A stretch of 64,000 nucleotides of DNA from Gavia stellata (taxonomy: Eukaryota > Chordata > Aves > Gaviiformes > Gaviidae), in the NCBI RefSeq assembly GCF_030936135.1, contig NC_082610.1:20594428-20658427 (forward strand), in the 5' to 3' direction. Positions 11,201 through 24,585 of the stretch are shown piece after piece. The notes under the pieces are model-generated. The model did no database searches. It was given only the letters and a program-made list of their open reading frames with translations, and had not been told where the DNA came from. Position 1 is the stretch's first letter; each line of letters opens with the position of its first letter. Made by a program: the position numbers and the translations under genes.

Positions 11201-13889
11201 TAGGGAAAAATAAAAATTGCACAGAAAATTCCAGTTTAGGCTGGTAAAATCCAGGAGGAGGTGGGGAGAAATGGCTTAATTTACAGTGCTGGTAGAAGTA
11301 ATGCTTTATCTATCTATTGAACACATATAATCTATATGTTCCTTTTCCAGGTGACGGATTTCCCCTCCACCACCACGAGTAACGCAGGCACAGCCATCTC
11401 CCACCAACGCTGCCATCCCAGCATCCCTGTCCCGACGCAACGTCAGCGCCGAGCCAGAATTTCTCACCCAGACCTCCTACCAAGGGAGGAGGCATTTTTT
11501 TGAGCATTGTTGCTCTTAGACTCTTAAATGTACCTAGGGAAAAGGGCAGCCTCCCAGCCTTCCGTGTGACCGCAGGGACCAGCGCATCCTTGCTGCCGCC
11601 GTTGAAGGGCAAACCCAGGGAAGGAATGAGACCTGCACCACAGCCTGGGCTGTTACAGCCTCTGGCAGGACGAAAAGCCCTGGAAAGGCAGCCCAAGGAT
11701 GGTTAGCTCTCAGGATCCCTGAGGAAAGGCAGGAAAATCCGTGCCAAGGGAGAGCCTGCCCATGCAGAGGCATCGGGGCAGGGCAAGCTGGTATAGAAAT
11801 GTCCGATGCAGAGGAGAAAGCATGGTGTCCTCCCCGGGCAGCTCGTTTTCTCCCTCTATAACCAGGAGACATAAATAGGAGCCTGCAGCAGGCAACCAAG
11901 AGCAAAGGGAGCCTTTTGCTTGATGCTACGGAGGCTCCAGCTCCTCCCCATCCCCACACCGCCGAGTTATGCTGACACAACCGCTGAATCGCCGGATCCA
12001 AGGAGAAAAAAGGGAGGAGGAGATCTCTAACTTCCACCCGGAGGTGTCTTCTCCTCCCCGCCGTACTGTGTGCAGCACCTGGGCTCCCTGCGAAAGCATC
12101 CCAGTCAGCCAAAGTCATTTCCACCACACGTGCCACGTTGCTCGGGGGCTGTTGCTGGGGCTTGGCCAGGCAGAAAACAGCAGGAGACTGTAGGAAGGGG
12201 TAGGGCTGAGTTAAAAAAAGAGGATTTCTTCAAGTGAGTGCTTGAAAGCTAACAGGGCAGAGGGCCACAACTGGCTGGGGATGCATTTTAAGCAGCTTTT
12301 TAATCCGAGAGCAGATAGATCCACCACCGCTCTAACGTCGCGGCAAGCGGGACAGGTGGGGGCAATAATCTCCCAGGTTGTTACATGCAGACTAGGCGAG
12401 AAACGAGACAGCGGATAGATTTGGCACCCCTCAGGGGTTTCCAAGGCAAAGCACCGGCTGCGAACGGGTGCTGCTCGGCCCCGGTGAGCGGTGGAGGAAC
12501 ACCCAGGTGGTGCAGATATCCCCCTCTCCCCGTAGCGCTGCAGGAATCAAACCCTCCGCGGGGAAAAAATACCCTCCGCTACGTGCAGCGCTGCATCTCG
12601 GGCTGCCCGGCTCCAGAGCTGGTTTTGCGTGATTCAGTACAAGTCTCCAGCTGAGATCAGGGCCTGCAACACGTACGGGGACATCTCCTACCCCAGAAGC
12701 TTTCCAGCTGGAACGGACTAAAAAAAGGAAAAAAGATACTTTTTCCCATTACCCAGATGGAGAACAAAATTCTCAGAGCCAGCTTAAAAGCAAAATAAAC
12801 AGCGCAGAGACATCAGCCTGCATTTTTAGGTACTTACATGTCTTCACGCAACTGGTCCTGGCTGATTTTTGCCCAAGCTACAAAACGTCAAAGGCAGAGG
12901 CACGAGTCGCAACCGCTTTCCCTGCTCACAGGCTGCTAAACTTGCGCTTCCCTGCCCGTGCAGAAAATTGCTGCCGTACTCGGCCAAAACACGGGGCCAG
13001 ACCTGCAAACCTATCCCAGGTGCTCTTCAGAGCGTGCTACGCCTGCAAGAATAACTTAGATTTAGGTCAAGGTCATAAGCACGTGTGACATACAAGAAAC
13101 AGTGGTGAGGAGAGAGCCACAGGCATTGTGGAAGAGGACCAAGAGACCTGGCTGGGGCTGATCTCGGAAGATCTGTCAGCCCTCACGGCATCTCTCGTGG
13201 TTCTTGTCGCCCCAACAGTAGCTGATTATGTGGATATCTCACTTTCCTTAGCACATACACACGCACCATCAGGTTTTCACTCCCGCTGTTGCGAAGACAC
13301 GTTAGAAGTGTGACCCAGAAACACTGCAAAGGTTCAGAAAGCAAAGCATACCCACAATTTACTTCTTCAATCTCACGCTTCGGGGCTGTGCTGCTTTTTG
13401 AGTTGACAAACTGGTGTGGGACCAACAGAGTACTAAAATGCCGGAGGTTCCTCCCCAAAATCGGGCGTCAGAGAGGCTAAATCGAGTCCAACGGCAGCTA
13501 TAGGAAGGACTTTTCTAGATCCTAGGGGATCCTCAAGACCATATAGCGATCACTTGGAAAAACTCAGCAGACAAGAAGCAAGAGGAGATACAGCAGAACT
13601 GGGAGGTCTGGAGGTGGTCCAGGAGACCATCTCCAACCCACCGCCGGCATCGACCGCTCACCCCCTTCCTCCCAAAGGAAATTTCCGGCCACTCCGGTTC
13701 ACTCGTGTGACAAGTTTTTCCTCCCCTAACTCAGGTGTGATCGTGTCAGCTGTTTCGCAGCCAAGAGGATGCTTCGCACTGAAGGGATCCGGAGACAAGC
13801 CTTGTAATTAGAAGGTGGGTGCCACCCACCAGCTAACCCCTCCTCCTTCCTCATTGAGCCTGGGAGATGTATAGCCAGGCTTGTTTATA
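8271..13889. other. Non-coding stretch, no gene recognised
   Basis: No supported exon. A T-rich run lies at 9559-9584. AT-rich, conserved-looking blocks occur near 9800-10110 and 11000-11340. Open frames of 60-200 codons here have no matching splice sites and often overlap an equally long antisense frame. Confidence 0.45.
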
Positions 13890-14115
13890 TTGCCTGTACA
13901 ACTTATCATTTGTGCACGCGGCTTTCTGTCTTCAAAGCACTTCAGCAGGTGTTTTGCAAGCTTCTCCCCGACCCTCATGTGACAAAGGTTTTGGAAAGGG
14001 GATGGAAGGGGAGCAGGGCAAAGGAAAGCTAAATAATTTGCCCCGGGACAAAAAGAGTCGGCAGTAGAGCCAGCATCAACACTCAGCAGCTCCTGCCTTT
14101 CAATCTCGTGCTCCT
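13890..14115 (-). repeat. Ancient MIR-like SINE remnant, inverted
   Basis: The segment GCTAAATAATTTGCCCCGGG followed by a 'ggcagtagagccagcatcaacactcag'-like stretch matches the reverse of the MIR core, in which a 'taagtgacttgcccaaggtcacacag' motif precedes 'ggcagagctgggaatagaacccag'. It is diverged and the edges are approximate. Confidence 0.45.
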
Positions 14116-17100
14116 TCAGGTTCAAAAATGGTGTCGTGAAGCCTCTGGTGCTCATCTTGGTAGCAGAGAGCAGATTCCAAGGGATTTGCTTCAGCTTAGC
14201 ACTCCCGCGGTCACAGCCGCTGGACCGAGTGGTCCTGGACCAATGATTAAACTAAATAATTTCAAACATCTGGCAGTGGTTAGTAAAACCACCATCGGCA
14301 CGTGTTTCCCTTAACAGCACTGCAGGGAAGAGAAGGGAAAGGATCCATCTATGACCTCTCATCCCAGCTGGTGTTTTGGACTGGTTAAAGCAGGCAGCGG
14401 TGGCCTGACAGCCTGCGCTGGCCCCTCCGTCATGCCGGCACTACTCTCGGTGCCGAGAACTGGATTGAGGACTCGTCCAGCTGTAGAAAAACCCCCCAGG
14501 GAAGAAGATGGTTATTTGTTTCTGCCAGACGGGTGCCTCTGCATCAGGCAGTCAGGGAAACGCTCGGACCAACAAAGGAGAAGGTAGAGGAGCGAGTGCT
14601 TGGATCAGGCTGGGGATGAGAACAGCTTAAACCGCTTTTCTCATCGCTAACCGTGGCTGTAGAGCAGCTGCAGGCGGGTCGATGGAGCTACAGCAACCTG
14701 GACCAGCGCTGTCGTTGGTATCGGCCTGTGCCTGGAAATATCTGGTCCAGTTGCCCAGAATTCACGATATATTGATAACCCTGCCACGGCTTTACCATCG
14801 CCACTCCTGACTTGCTAAACCCCTTACATGACTATTGGGCTGAGAGCAGCCCCTCTCCTGGGCGGTCCTAGGCCCACAAACTGCTTATTTTCTCCCCATC
14901 GCTGGAACAGTCTTGTTCTGGAGATTGTTTTGCTGGTTTTGCTGCAATTTTTCTCTCTTACTACACAGGGAGAGGAAAGCTCATTAAAACAGAGAGAAGA
15001 GACACGCTCCCTGTCTTTGTCTCTTAATCACGAGGCAAAATGAAAAGGCTCTAGCAGATAACGAGCCACTCCACCAGAGTGTTCCCGGCACCAGACCCAC
15101 CGGACGAGCTCCTTCTCCCTTGGGTGAGGTGAGAGCAACACTATCAGCCCCTTGGCTCCGCTGGGAGAGCCCCCACCTAACCCTGCCACTTGCTCTCCTC
15201 CTGGCAGTGTGTGTCAAGGCTCTGCCCCCCACTTTGCTTCCACCCTCCCAGCTGTAAAACAGACGTAACGCATACGGCATCTTTCCCAAAGCCCTCCAGG
15301 ATCTGCTGATGAAGACTGCAGGAGCATTAGGGGACTCTAGTGTCACCATTGCTTTGGGGATTACTCCTTTCCAGGGTAGGAGAGGGTGGCAATTACAGGA
15401 ATCGAGTCTCCAGCCCTCTCCTCCACGAGCCGGGAGGGCAAAGCAATTTTGGCTTCTCCACTGATGGCCACGCAGGGCGAACAAAGACAAAGTGCCAAGG
15501 CTGGAGACCGCAGGCGCTGGGGTGATGCAGAGCTGGAGACGGCCCCAGACGCGAGGGCTTGGTGAGCACTACCAGCTCCGCATACGCTAAGGCTGAGTAA
15601 TACCTCGAGGAGCCCAAACACGCGTGGGGATGGCTGGGACTTGGGAAATCTTGCCCAAGGGCCAACGGGGCTCTAGCGAGTGACCGCGCGAACTGCTGCA
15701 GATCCCACATTCGTTAAAGGTAAAATTAATGTCTCCCTTTAATAACCTCGTTAATGACGTCTGCTCTCCTAGGAATCAGGATTGCTTGGGGCTCATGTCT
15801 GTGGAGAAGATCTGAGCTTACGCTGAAGCCTTCTGGTGAGTGAGCTTTGCCGGGGTCCCTCTGCTATGAGGACTCCCTGATGTCTAACAGAGGTTGGGAC
15901 TATACCGGGCCTTCGTAGGGGCAGTGAGTGAGTCTGTCTTTCTCTTTCCTCCCCTCAAGACCCATTTTCGGGACACTTGCAGGTGTCCCGAAGCACAGCA
16001 TCTCTACTTCTCAATGGTGCTTAAAGGTTATGAAGAGAAGGAAGGGGCACAGACTGACAGATGCACAAGTCTTACCATGAGTGTCTCTTTAAAAAAGCAA
16101 GAGGAAAGAAAACAGATCAAGCGTTATTTTTCTTGGTAAGGAGAAGGGATAATTTCCTGGTCATGATTCAGCGCTGTCACAGGGAGTCAATGACTGTCCT
16201 TTATACACCTCACAGCTTTGCCTTTAAAACACCGCTCATGACAACACACCTCTCCAGGTAGGGTGCAATTACCTGGGAGTTCACTAGCTCATCGCTAGCA
16301 ATTACCCAACTGCCTTGTGTCCCATCTACCCACCCTAATCACTACATCATCGCTACAGCCCTAAAACTGGTAGCTCCTACTCTCAACCATCATTAAACAT
16401 CTGGGAGTGAATTTACTACCAGCCACGGAGTGATTACTTGCTAGGGTCATCGCAAACATGCAAACTGAGCAGAAGGATTATTGTAAAATATGATCCCACT
16501 CAGATGAAAGCAGATGCTATTAGTGAGCAACAGGCAGTGTTTATTCCATAAAACACCAGGAAAGACAAGGTATTTAATGGCTATCTGGGAAAGTCCTGCT
16601 TCGCTGGGGCTAGCGCTCCCACTTCATAAACTGCCTCAACAGAACTGTTCGGGAGATACAGAAAGAGCTGAATTTATCCCTGTTTATGGCCTGCAAGATG
16701 TGCTTATGCTTTCCTCTCTCTTGGGTTTCAGACTGACATTACTGTTCATGGGTTTAATAAAGCCTGAAGAATGTACTTGGCTTAACCCTTCAGAGAAATA
16801 AAGCTCATTTGAACTAACCGGAGCAGGGAGAGCTGTTGGTCCAAGTAGGAGCAGCACCATGTAGTTGAACTTTAAAAATTGGCTCTAAAAATATGATTGT
16901 TGAAAAAAATAATTAAAATACCCAATTCATTTCATTCACCTTTAGGATTCTGACTTTCTAGGTTCATCTAGGTCAAACCTCCTCTAACTACATGGGACAG
17001 ATGTGTTTCCTTAACTTTTATTTAGGTACAAAAAGCATCGTGGATTCTCACAGATCTGGCAGCTGGGCTGTTGAGGCAAAGCCTATACTGCTGTAAGGCT

Positions 17101-19533
17101 CCCCCTAAAATTGTAAACTTCGGCAACGCTGCATGATGCAGGATTTTTTTTTTTTAAACTGACAACTTGTGCTACATGTTCCCATTTAAACAGTGAAAAA
17201 TGATCTATGTAAGAGGCATGACCCTTTCCCTCTCTCTAATCCCCCCTCCAGCCCTGGGATGGGCTGGCTGTGCTCATCTTGCACCCCCAGGTCATCGCTG
17301 CAAATCCAGGTCAGCGATAACCAGCCGTTTGCTCCCCATTGCGAGGCTACTTGGTGGTTGCGCTGTTGGTTTGGGGACTCCTTTGGCAGAGGAGCCCTTG
17401 TTGCGTCCTGCTCCCGAAGTCCCTGTGCCCCTGTATGGAAAGTGGTCCGGGATGGCTCCTATGCTCCCGGGACAGATCCAGCTGAGATCTGGCTGGGGCG
17501 TGGAGGGAAGGAGCTGTGTGGCTGCAGCCACTTTGCCGAAGCGTGTGCCCTGTGCCAGGTGTTGTCCCAAGGGATCTCTGGACAAAGCCTCCAAATGCTG
17601 TCTCAGGGATGGGGCAAATCCAATATGCCCCCTCAGCTCGAGGATCCCCCCTCTCCTGCTCCAGCTTTGCTTGACATGCTGTCAGCAAAACCCTCCCTGC
17701 TCATTTTGTGATGTCTCTCTGCCTTTGCCTGCCACCAGGATGCCGAGGAACTGCTCTTCTGCTACAAGCATGAGGCTAGGAGGAATCGCCAAGTCTCCTC
17801 GTGCCTTCGGGTCTACGGCAAAGGCTTGTTCAGGCAGCCCCCAGCCCTGTGCCCTGATAAATACCACAAGCCGTGAGCCAAAAGGTCTTGGCATCGTGAG
17901 CCCGCTCCGTTCCCCCACTTGTGGCACCAAGGGTTTTCCGAGTCCTGGCGCTGCTTTTCAACGCGTGTCACTGAATCCGCGCGGGACGCCAGCCCTTCTG
18001 CAAGCTCACGACCTGACACTGAGCCAGCAGCCTCCTCCGGGATGGATGTTACCCTGCAGAGGGGGTTTCTCATCTTGGACAGCTCGGTCCTGCCCCGTTG
18101 TTAAAGGCTGGCACGTGGTTTCACACGTGTGGCTCTGCCGGTTTTGTCGGGTGCAAAACGCTCTGCGCTGCGCGCTGCCTCCCAGCACAGGCAGGCGTCC
18201 TCCCCCGCCAGCTCCTCGCATCTCTGCTCCCATCGCCCGAGTGGAGGAAAAAGACCTTTCTTTACCGCACACCCCCCGTCCCGCAAAAGCCCCTCGCTTC
18301 CCTGCACATGGCTGAGCCCGGGGGAGCCCTTCCCTCCGCACCCCCCCGGCTCCGTGGGGACAGGCATGCAGGTGGGTCGCTCTGGGGCCAAAGCAGAGCA
18401 GCTCTCTATCAGCAGGAAAATCTCTTTCATTTCAATTTAAAGCCACCTTCTTCCAGCACAGCTCCTAGTCGGGGGTGCCCTGCAGGGCTTTCATGAGTTT
18501 GATTAATCAGGAGAACCCAAACCCACCCGAAACCACCTGCTCCGTCCTCTTGGGGCAAGAGAGCTGACCACACGACTGTCTCAAGGCCCCTCGACTCCCC
18601 GCTCCCCACACAGCTTCTCCCCGAGCATCCCTCCCACAAGCCCCACTGAACGGTCACTTTCAAGACCCCCCAAAAACCAGAGATTCCCCCCACCCCCTTA
18701 AAACAAGCTCCTCCGCTGCCGTGTCTGTGCAGGAGCGCAGGTGCCGGCTGAGCGACCTGCAAAGCCAATGCCGACGGCGGCCACCTGACACTCGCCGTGC
18801 AAAATGGGCGAAACTCATCCCAACTCCAGAGCCGGGGCTGGGGTACGGGCCGGGACCGCGCGGGGGGTACCTGGAGGAGGAAGGCCGGCGGCCCCGTGTG
18901 CCGCTCCTCGCTCCGCAGCGCCTGCCTTGGACGGGAAAGTCTGGCTTCTCTGCTTCTCGTTGCCAGGACACCTCGGCGTTCAAACCCAAGCTGGGACCAA
19001 TCAGCCCCGGGGCTGGGGAGCACCAGCCCCACGTCATCCACCGCCGGCGTTTATTTGAGTGAAAAAGCGTGACAGCGGTCACACAGCTCGTGGAGAGCTG
19101 CCTTTGTGCGGGTGGGCTCTGCCCCCACCCCTGCCGCTTCTGTTGGGCTGCGGAAAACAAAAGAGCCGCGGAGAAGGGAAGGGAGAAGAGCTCTTCCCTC
19201 CGACTGCCAGAACTGAGTTCAAAAGCCCGGGCTTTTCTGCACGTCCTCTCTGTCTCCCGGCTGCAGCCCAGACCCTGCTGGTCACCTCACTGGGGAGAGC
19301 CAGAGCCTGGGTCACCTCTGCCCGAGAGCGATGGAGCTTCCTTCCCCAGCACTGTCAGGGTGCTCCTCGTGCCCCCAGCGCTGCCACTTCCACCTGTCTA
19401 GCTCTGCCCCAGACCACACAGCATGGGCACGGACCAAGAGACTCACAGCTTCAGGGATGCTTGCTGGCTCGGATGCAGTCACAAGGGCATTTTTTCTCCC
19501 AGCCAGGCCCTGCAAGATGTTTTCTACAGAGCC
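14116..19533. other. Non-coding stretch with long chance frames
   Basis: No supported exon. A GC-rich part (17200-19100) keeps several frames open, including the longest in the window (17200-18315, plus, 371 codons). It has no recognisable domain, its Cys/Pro/Arg-rich composition looks like translated GC-rich non-coding DNA, and shifted and antisense frames are open as well. Confidence 0.45.
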
Positions 19534-20051
19534 CAGAATCACAGAATCACTAAGGTTGGAAAAGACCTGTAAGATCATCAAGTCCAACCATCAACCCAAC
19601 ACCACCATGCCCACTCAACCATGTCCCACAGTGCCACGACTACACGTTCCTTGAACACCTCCAGGGATGGTGACTCCACCACCTCCCTGGGCAGCCTCTT
19701 CCAGTGCTTCACCACTCTCTCAGGGAAGAAATTTTTCCTAATATCCAGCCTAAACCTCCCCTGGCGCAACTTGAGGCAGTTTCCTCTTGCCCTATCACTT
19801 GTCACTTGGGAGAAGAGACCAACACCCACCTCCCCACAACCCCCTTTCAGGTAGTTGCAGAGAGCGATGAGGTCTCCCCTCAGCCTCCTCTTCTCCAGAC
19901 TGAACAACCCCAGCTCCCTCAGCCCCTCCTCATCACACTTGTGCTCCAGACCCCTCACCAGCTTCGTCGCCCTTCTCTGGACACGCTCCAGCACCTCAAT
20001 GTCCTTCTTGGAGTGAGGGGCCCAAAACTGAACGCAGGATTCGAGGTGCGG
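19534..20051 (-). mobile_element. CR1 LINE, 5'-truncated, sense on minus strand
   Basis: Reading the minus strand, the element ends at 19534 in two copies of ATTCTGTG preceded by the typical GATGATCTTACAGGTC tail. The frame 19578-19994 encodes the CR1 ORF2 C-terminus without a stop, with blocks [31 protein letters not shown] and [15 protein letters not shown]. About 520 bp survive of an element normally several kb long. Loss of the 5' end is the usual result of incomplete reverse transcription, so it cannot move on its own. Confidence 0.95.
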
Positions 20052-23000
20052 AGAACTGGAGCCCTAAGCCCCACGTGAGCTCAGGCGCACGATGCAGACA
20101 GACCATCCTTGGTGCTGGCTTCCCTGCTCCAACAGGCGCAGCTGCTGCCAAGGTGCACACCTGAGTGAAAGAAGCAGCCATCGTCTTTTCTCCTTCGGTG
20201 CCAGCGGTGGGAACCAGTGCCTTTCGATTGCCTGCAGCTGGGCAGGGTTAGACCCACCAGGCTCCCTCCCAAGGTGGGGTAGGTCCAGGTGCCTGGGTAG
20301 ATACTGAAGAGTGACCTCCACGTCACCTTGGTAGTGGTGGTAGGGGGATGGACAAGAGGGATGACAACAGGGACCCAGGCGTCCTGGCAGAGCTCCTCGC
20401 CTTGAGCCCCTTAGACCGTCCGACCCAGGCTTCTATGTGGATCTTCTTCCTGCTCATGGGACAAAGTCGCAGGAGAACATCCTCCACGCCCAGAGCAGAC
20501 GCTGAGCCTCTGGGATGAGCATACCTGGTTTCTGCTAACCTTGCTGCCTGTTGTTTATTCTCCCCAGCAGAAGACCACTGAGGTTTTGCCAGCTCCCAAA
20601 AGAAGACCTGAAGCATGGTCTGAGCACGCTGGCGGGAGGAACTGTAAGATCAGCTACGTGTGGTGCCGTGCCTGACTCACCTCTCCATTATACCACCTCC
20701 CAAACATACATTTCACTCCATTAATTAGCCACGCCGCTCCCGTGGCCGGCACTCGGGCTGGTTTCTTGCCACCCAGTGCGGGCAACAATTAATAAATCCA
20801 GGCTGGCTCCTCACCCCGCTCCGCAGGCGGATGTGGATGACCTGTAGCAGCCTTTTCCCGGTGGACCCACGTGTTGCCTGTGCAGTACCAGGCACCCAGA
20901 CTGCCTTCCTCGCCTTCAGGCTCAATACAGCACCTCCTGAATGAGGTACGATTGAATTAAGGACACTGGTTCAGCAGGAGATGGCCCACGCAAGGCTGTA
21001 AAGGACTTTAACTCATTCATTTTCAGGACATACCTACGGTTAATTTGTGGTGACTTTATGGAGTAGACAAGCACACAGGGAGGTGTCTGGGTGTCTCTGA
21101 GGTTGCTCTGCTCATCCTTGGCATCAGCCTCCAGCAGCGCTGGTAGGACCATGCTTACAGACGTCCCTCGTTTGGCTCAGATACCAGATTTCTCCATTGA
21201 CTCAACGTAGGAGGAGAAGGGGAACGACAATCATAGAAAGCAATGGGACGGATTTCACCCCCTCATTAGCTCCATCATCCCAATTACAAAGCTTGGGGAG
21301 GGTGGCAGCCCCACCGGCGCACACAGCGCAGGAGGGTGAGAACAACGACGTTTCTGGGAGTCTTCCTAAAGGGAACAAACAACGTGGCAAGAAAGCAGGT
21401 GCGTATCAGCATGGAGCCAGGTGGATATGAAAGGACATCCCCACCCGTGCTGTTAGTGCTTTTAATAGCAGGTTATGAGGGCTGAACAAAATTGCAAAGC
21501 AGTAAGACCTGGCTGGCTGGGCATTGCCGTGGTGTAGCAGCACACGGCAGTGAGCTGCAATGTTGCACCCATGCAAAAGGCAAACTGCCAGCCCTGGCCA
21601 GCGGCGGGGCTTGGGGATGAGGCTGTCCAGAAACACAGAGCTGGGGTTGTGCCGGCACTTCTCTGGTGGAGAAAGAGCCATTTCTGCACTTCTTGCACAT
21701 GGTTTAGAAGTGTTCCCCTTTATCCTCTACCCATCTGTCCCCCACCACGAGCCAGGAGTGAGCTTCCAGCCCCCCAACTCATCATCTCTTATCTCAGGTT
21801 TTAACGTAGGCAGCTCATCTTGGGTCCCAGTCTCCTGGGGAGGTTTTTCCGTCAATGGAAAAAAAACACTTGAAAGCGACTTCTCCCTTAGGCGGCTGAC
21901 TCAGCCCCCGGAGGTGCCATCTCCCTCCTCCACGTAGGCGGGAGCCAGGTATAACCAGGCATAGTCAAGTGCCTCATGTTAGATGGGAGACGAGTCCTGC
22001 CTCCAGGCAAAATCAAAGGATGTGAGATAGCAAAGTGCTCCAGAGGATCTGGGCCTCGCTTCTCAGCTAGGACCCACCGCCGACCAGCCCCACGCATTCT
22101 GTCCGGGCACGGGCAGCACTGGTGGATTGGGTGAGTGAGCTCAGCTCCCTCCCCCAGGACCCACCAGCTCCTTCCAGAGCTGAAGATGCTGCTGCTGCTG
22201 CCGCCAGCACGGGGAGGGGGCACAACATCCCCTTTTGCACAGCTCTCCTGCAGCCGAGCTGTTGTGTCTCTGGACAGCGGACATCTGTCCAGACAGATGG
22301 GAAATCTGACCATGGACCCTTTGAAAGGGTTATAATGGAAGAGGGTCACAGCAGAAACCTCCTCCACCATGTCACTACGAGCATCATGATGCGACAAGGC
22401 TGAAAGAGAGCAATGAAATGTGCTAAACTAACTCAGTGGCAGGGTGGAGCGGACTCAACCAGTTAACCATTCAGGGCAGCAAGTGGGCAGTCTTTTCCAG
22501 GGTCCCGTGGCTCAGTTTTTCCCCTTCTTGCTTCTCCAAGCAAGATCTGCTCTGCCTGTTATCGGTGCAGACGTCCCATCTGCAGCCACACAACGTTACA
22601 TGCACTGATGCAGCGGCACGATGGGGTAAGACCGTATCTGGATGCAGCAGCACCGTGTGATTTCCCTTCAAGCGGTTACTCCTTTGGGAGCTGCCCAAAA
22701 TCCCCAGCTAGCCACCGCTGGAGCTGGCGGGCTGGTGGAAGGAGAGAAATAAATCAGCTGTTTCTGGAGGGGCTGGAAGAGGGCCCAGCAGTTATTGATT
22801 CAATTCTTCTTTCAATGCATATTTGAGTGAAGCAATTCAGAACTGTCACATCAATTCAAACTTGCGTAATAACATTAGCCACAAAACTCGGGAACTTGGT
22901 CCATCTTTCCTAGCAGATCCATTATTCTGAATCAGTCTCTAAGTAACAACAATAAAATGATCTTGGCCTGATACACCAAAGCCAAAAACCCTGAAAGTAT

Positions 23001-24309
23001 AAAAGCCAAAGTTTTTGCTATCACTTTTCCCTGGACAAGAATACCCTACGGGAACGTGCCAAAGACCCAATTCCCCGTCTCCCCCTTATTATAATAAATA
23101 ATATTATAAAAGAAGAATAAGAATAAAGTAAAATTAAGAAAAAAAAAATATATATATTTATATTTGCTAAGCACATCTGGAAAAAGAAACAAGAAAACCT
23201 GCAAGCCCCTTTAGCACTCGGAGCAACCAGAGGCCAGGAAAATGCCAGGGGTAAGGAGGACGGTTGTGTTGGCGCTGCCTGTGCGGGAACGGTGTACAGG
23301 GAGGGAACCGTTACCCCCACATGGACACTGCACCCTTAGAATAGACTTGGCTTGAAGTTGCGTATTTTCTCGGTCCAATAATACCTGCAACAAAGCTATG
23401 CCCATCCCTGCCCTCCCCACATCACCTGCTCTCAGGTGATGAGCTCTTCTTTCCCATACTTCTGGCTTAGCTTATGTCTTCCTCGGACAAACTCCTCCCA
23501 GGTAGCGCTCTCCCTCTCTCCCCATTTTCCCTGGAGGGTTTTCCTTCCCCATCAGATTTATTTTTCCACGTGCCCAGTGGGAACTGGAATGAGGGTAAAC
23601 ACGCGTATTCATGCACATCTCGTCTCCGTATCTATCCGTCTCACAGGTAAGATGCAAACCCTGCTGTGAATAACAGCTTTAACCATGGCAACGTGCTGCA
23701 GCATTACAAACACAAAGGCACCGAGGTTGTAAAAAGGCTGGAAAAAAGCGTGAAAGAAGGAGAGGGACCAGGTCCATCAAGGCCTGTCAAGAGCCAGGCA
23801 CCTGGACCTGGGTTGAGCAGCCAGGTGGTGGGGATGTTGGTACTCCTTCTCCCCCTTTTTCCTCCCCTTGTACTTACATCTCAGCATCTTGCTAAGAGGA
23901 CATCTTATGCCACCACCTCTGCCACCACTGGGCTTGATTGACCTGGAGTAGAACTTGCTTCGCTGTGCCCCGAGTTGTAATAAAGATACGTTACAAGCGA
24001 AGATCCCGGCTGCTTGAAAATCACGGCGCTGCATCACCGCGCGGCCTGACGGAAAAACCAGACCAGTGGCGTGATGCCATCGTCTCGGCTCCATCCTCCT
24101 GCTGTGAGGTGAGCCGCACGGCTCAGACTATGAAACCCACCAGCCCCTTCTTTGGATATAGGGTGCACAAGTCCCCTCCATGCCAGACCCCGTCACCATC
24201 TCACCCGTGCTTGTAGGACAGCTTCAAGCATACCTGCCGGCTGGATAAATCAAAGCACAATTTTCCCGGGTTTGCACTGATTTATTGATGGAGAGGACAG
24301 AGATCATTG
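20052..24309. other. Non-coding stretch, no gene recognised
   Basis: No supported exon. A short CTG run occurs at 22189-22203 and an AT-rich tract near 23.1 kb is listed separately. Open frames are short and lack consensus splice pairs. Confidence 0.45.
23086..23166. repeat. AT-rich low-complexity tract
   Basis: ATTATAATAAATAATATT-type sequence passes into GAATAA repeats, a run of A residues and (TA)n. It is simple-sequence DNA on inspection. Confidence 0.8.
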
Positions 24310-24585
24310 CAGCTGTACAGGAAGCACCTGCGATGCAATCAGATCATTCTTGCCATGCTCAAAGCCTCCAGTGAAGACCCTGACCCCGTTACGCAAGGCG
24401 CTGCATAGGCAAGACCCTGTCCCACAGAGCTTGCAAGCCGAAGGGGCAAGATTGATGTGTGGTGGAAGAAAGCACATTTTATGATCTGCCCTTTCCAAAG
24501 AGGATGCGGAGGAGCGGAAGGGTTGAGCGACCTCCCCACGGTCAGCCCAGTTGCCCATGGCAGAACCAGACGTGGACGCAGCCCC
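24310..24585 (-). repeat. Ancient SINE remnant (MIR/CORE-like), inverted
   Basis: The segment AAGGCGCTGCATAGGCAAGACCCTGTCCCACAGAGCTTGCAAG corresponds to a widespread ancient amniote repeat (recalled form: 'aggcgctgtacagacac...cagtccctgccc...agagcttacaatct'). It is followed about 90 bp later by 'gagcgacctccccacggtcagccc', equivalent to 'aagtgacttgcccaaggtcacac'. It is diverged and the limits are approximate. Confidence 0.5.

Noticed and set aside
19050..19090. Sequence GCGTGACAGCGG as a miR-210 hairpin
   Set aside because: It resembles the mature miR-210 core, and the locus is linked in mammals. The match is partial and no complementary arm that would form the precursor hairpin was seen.
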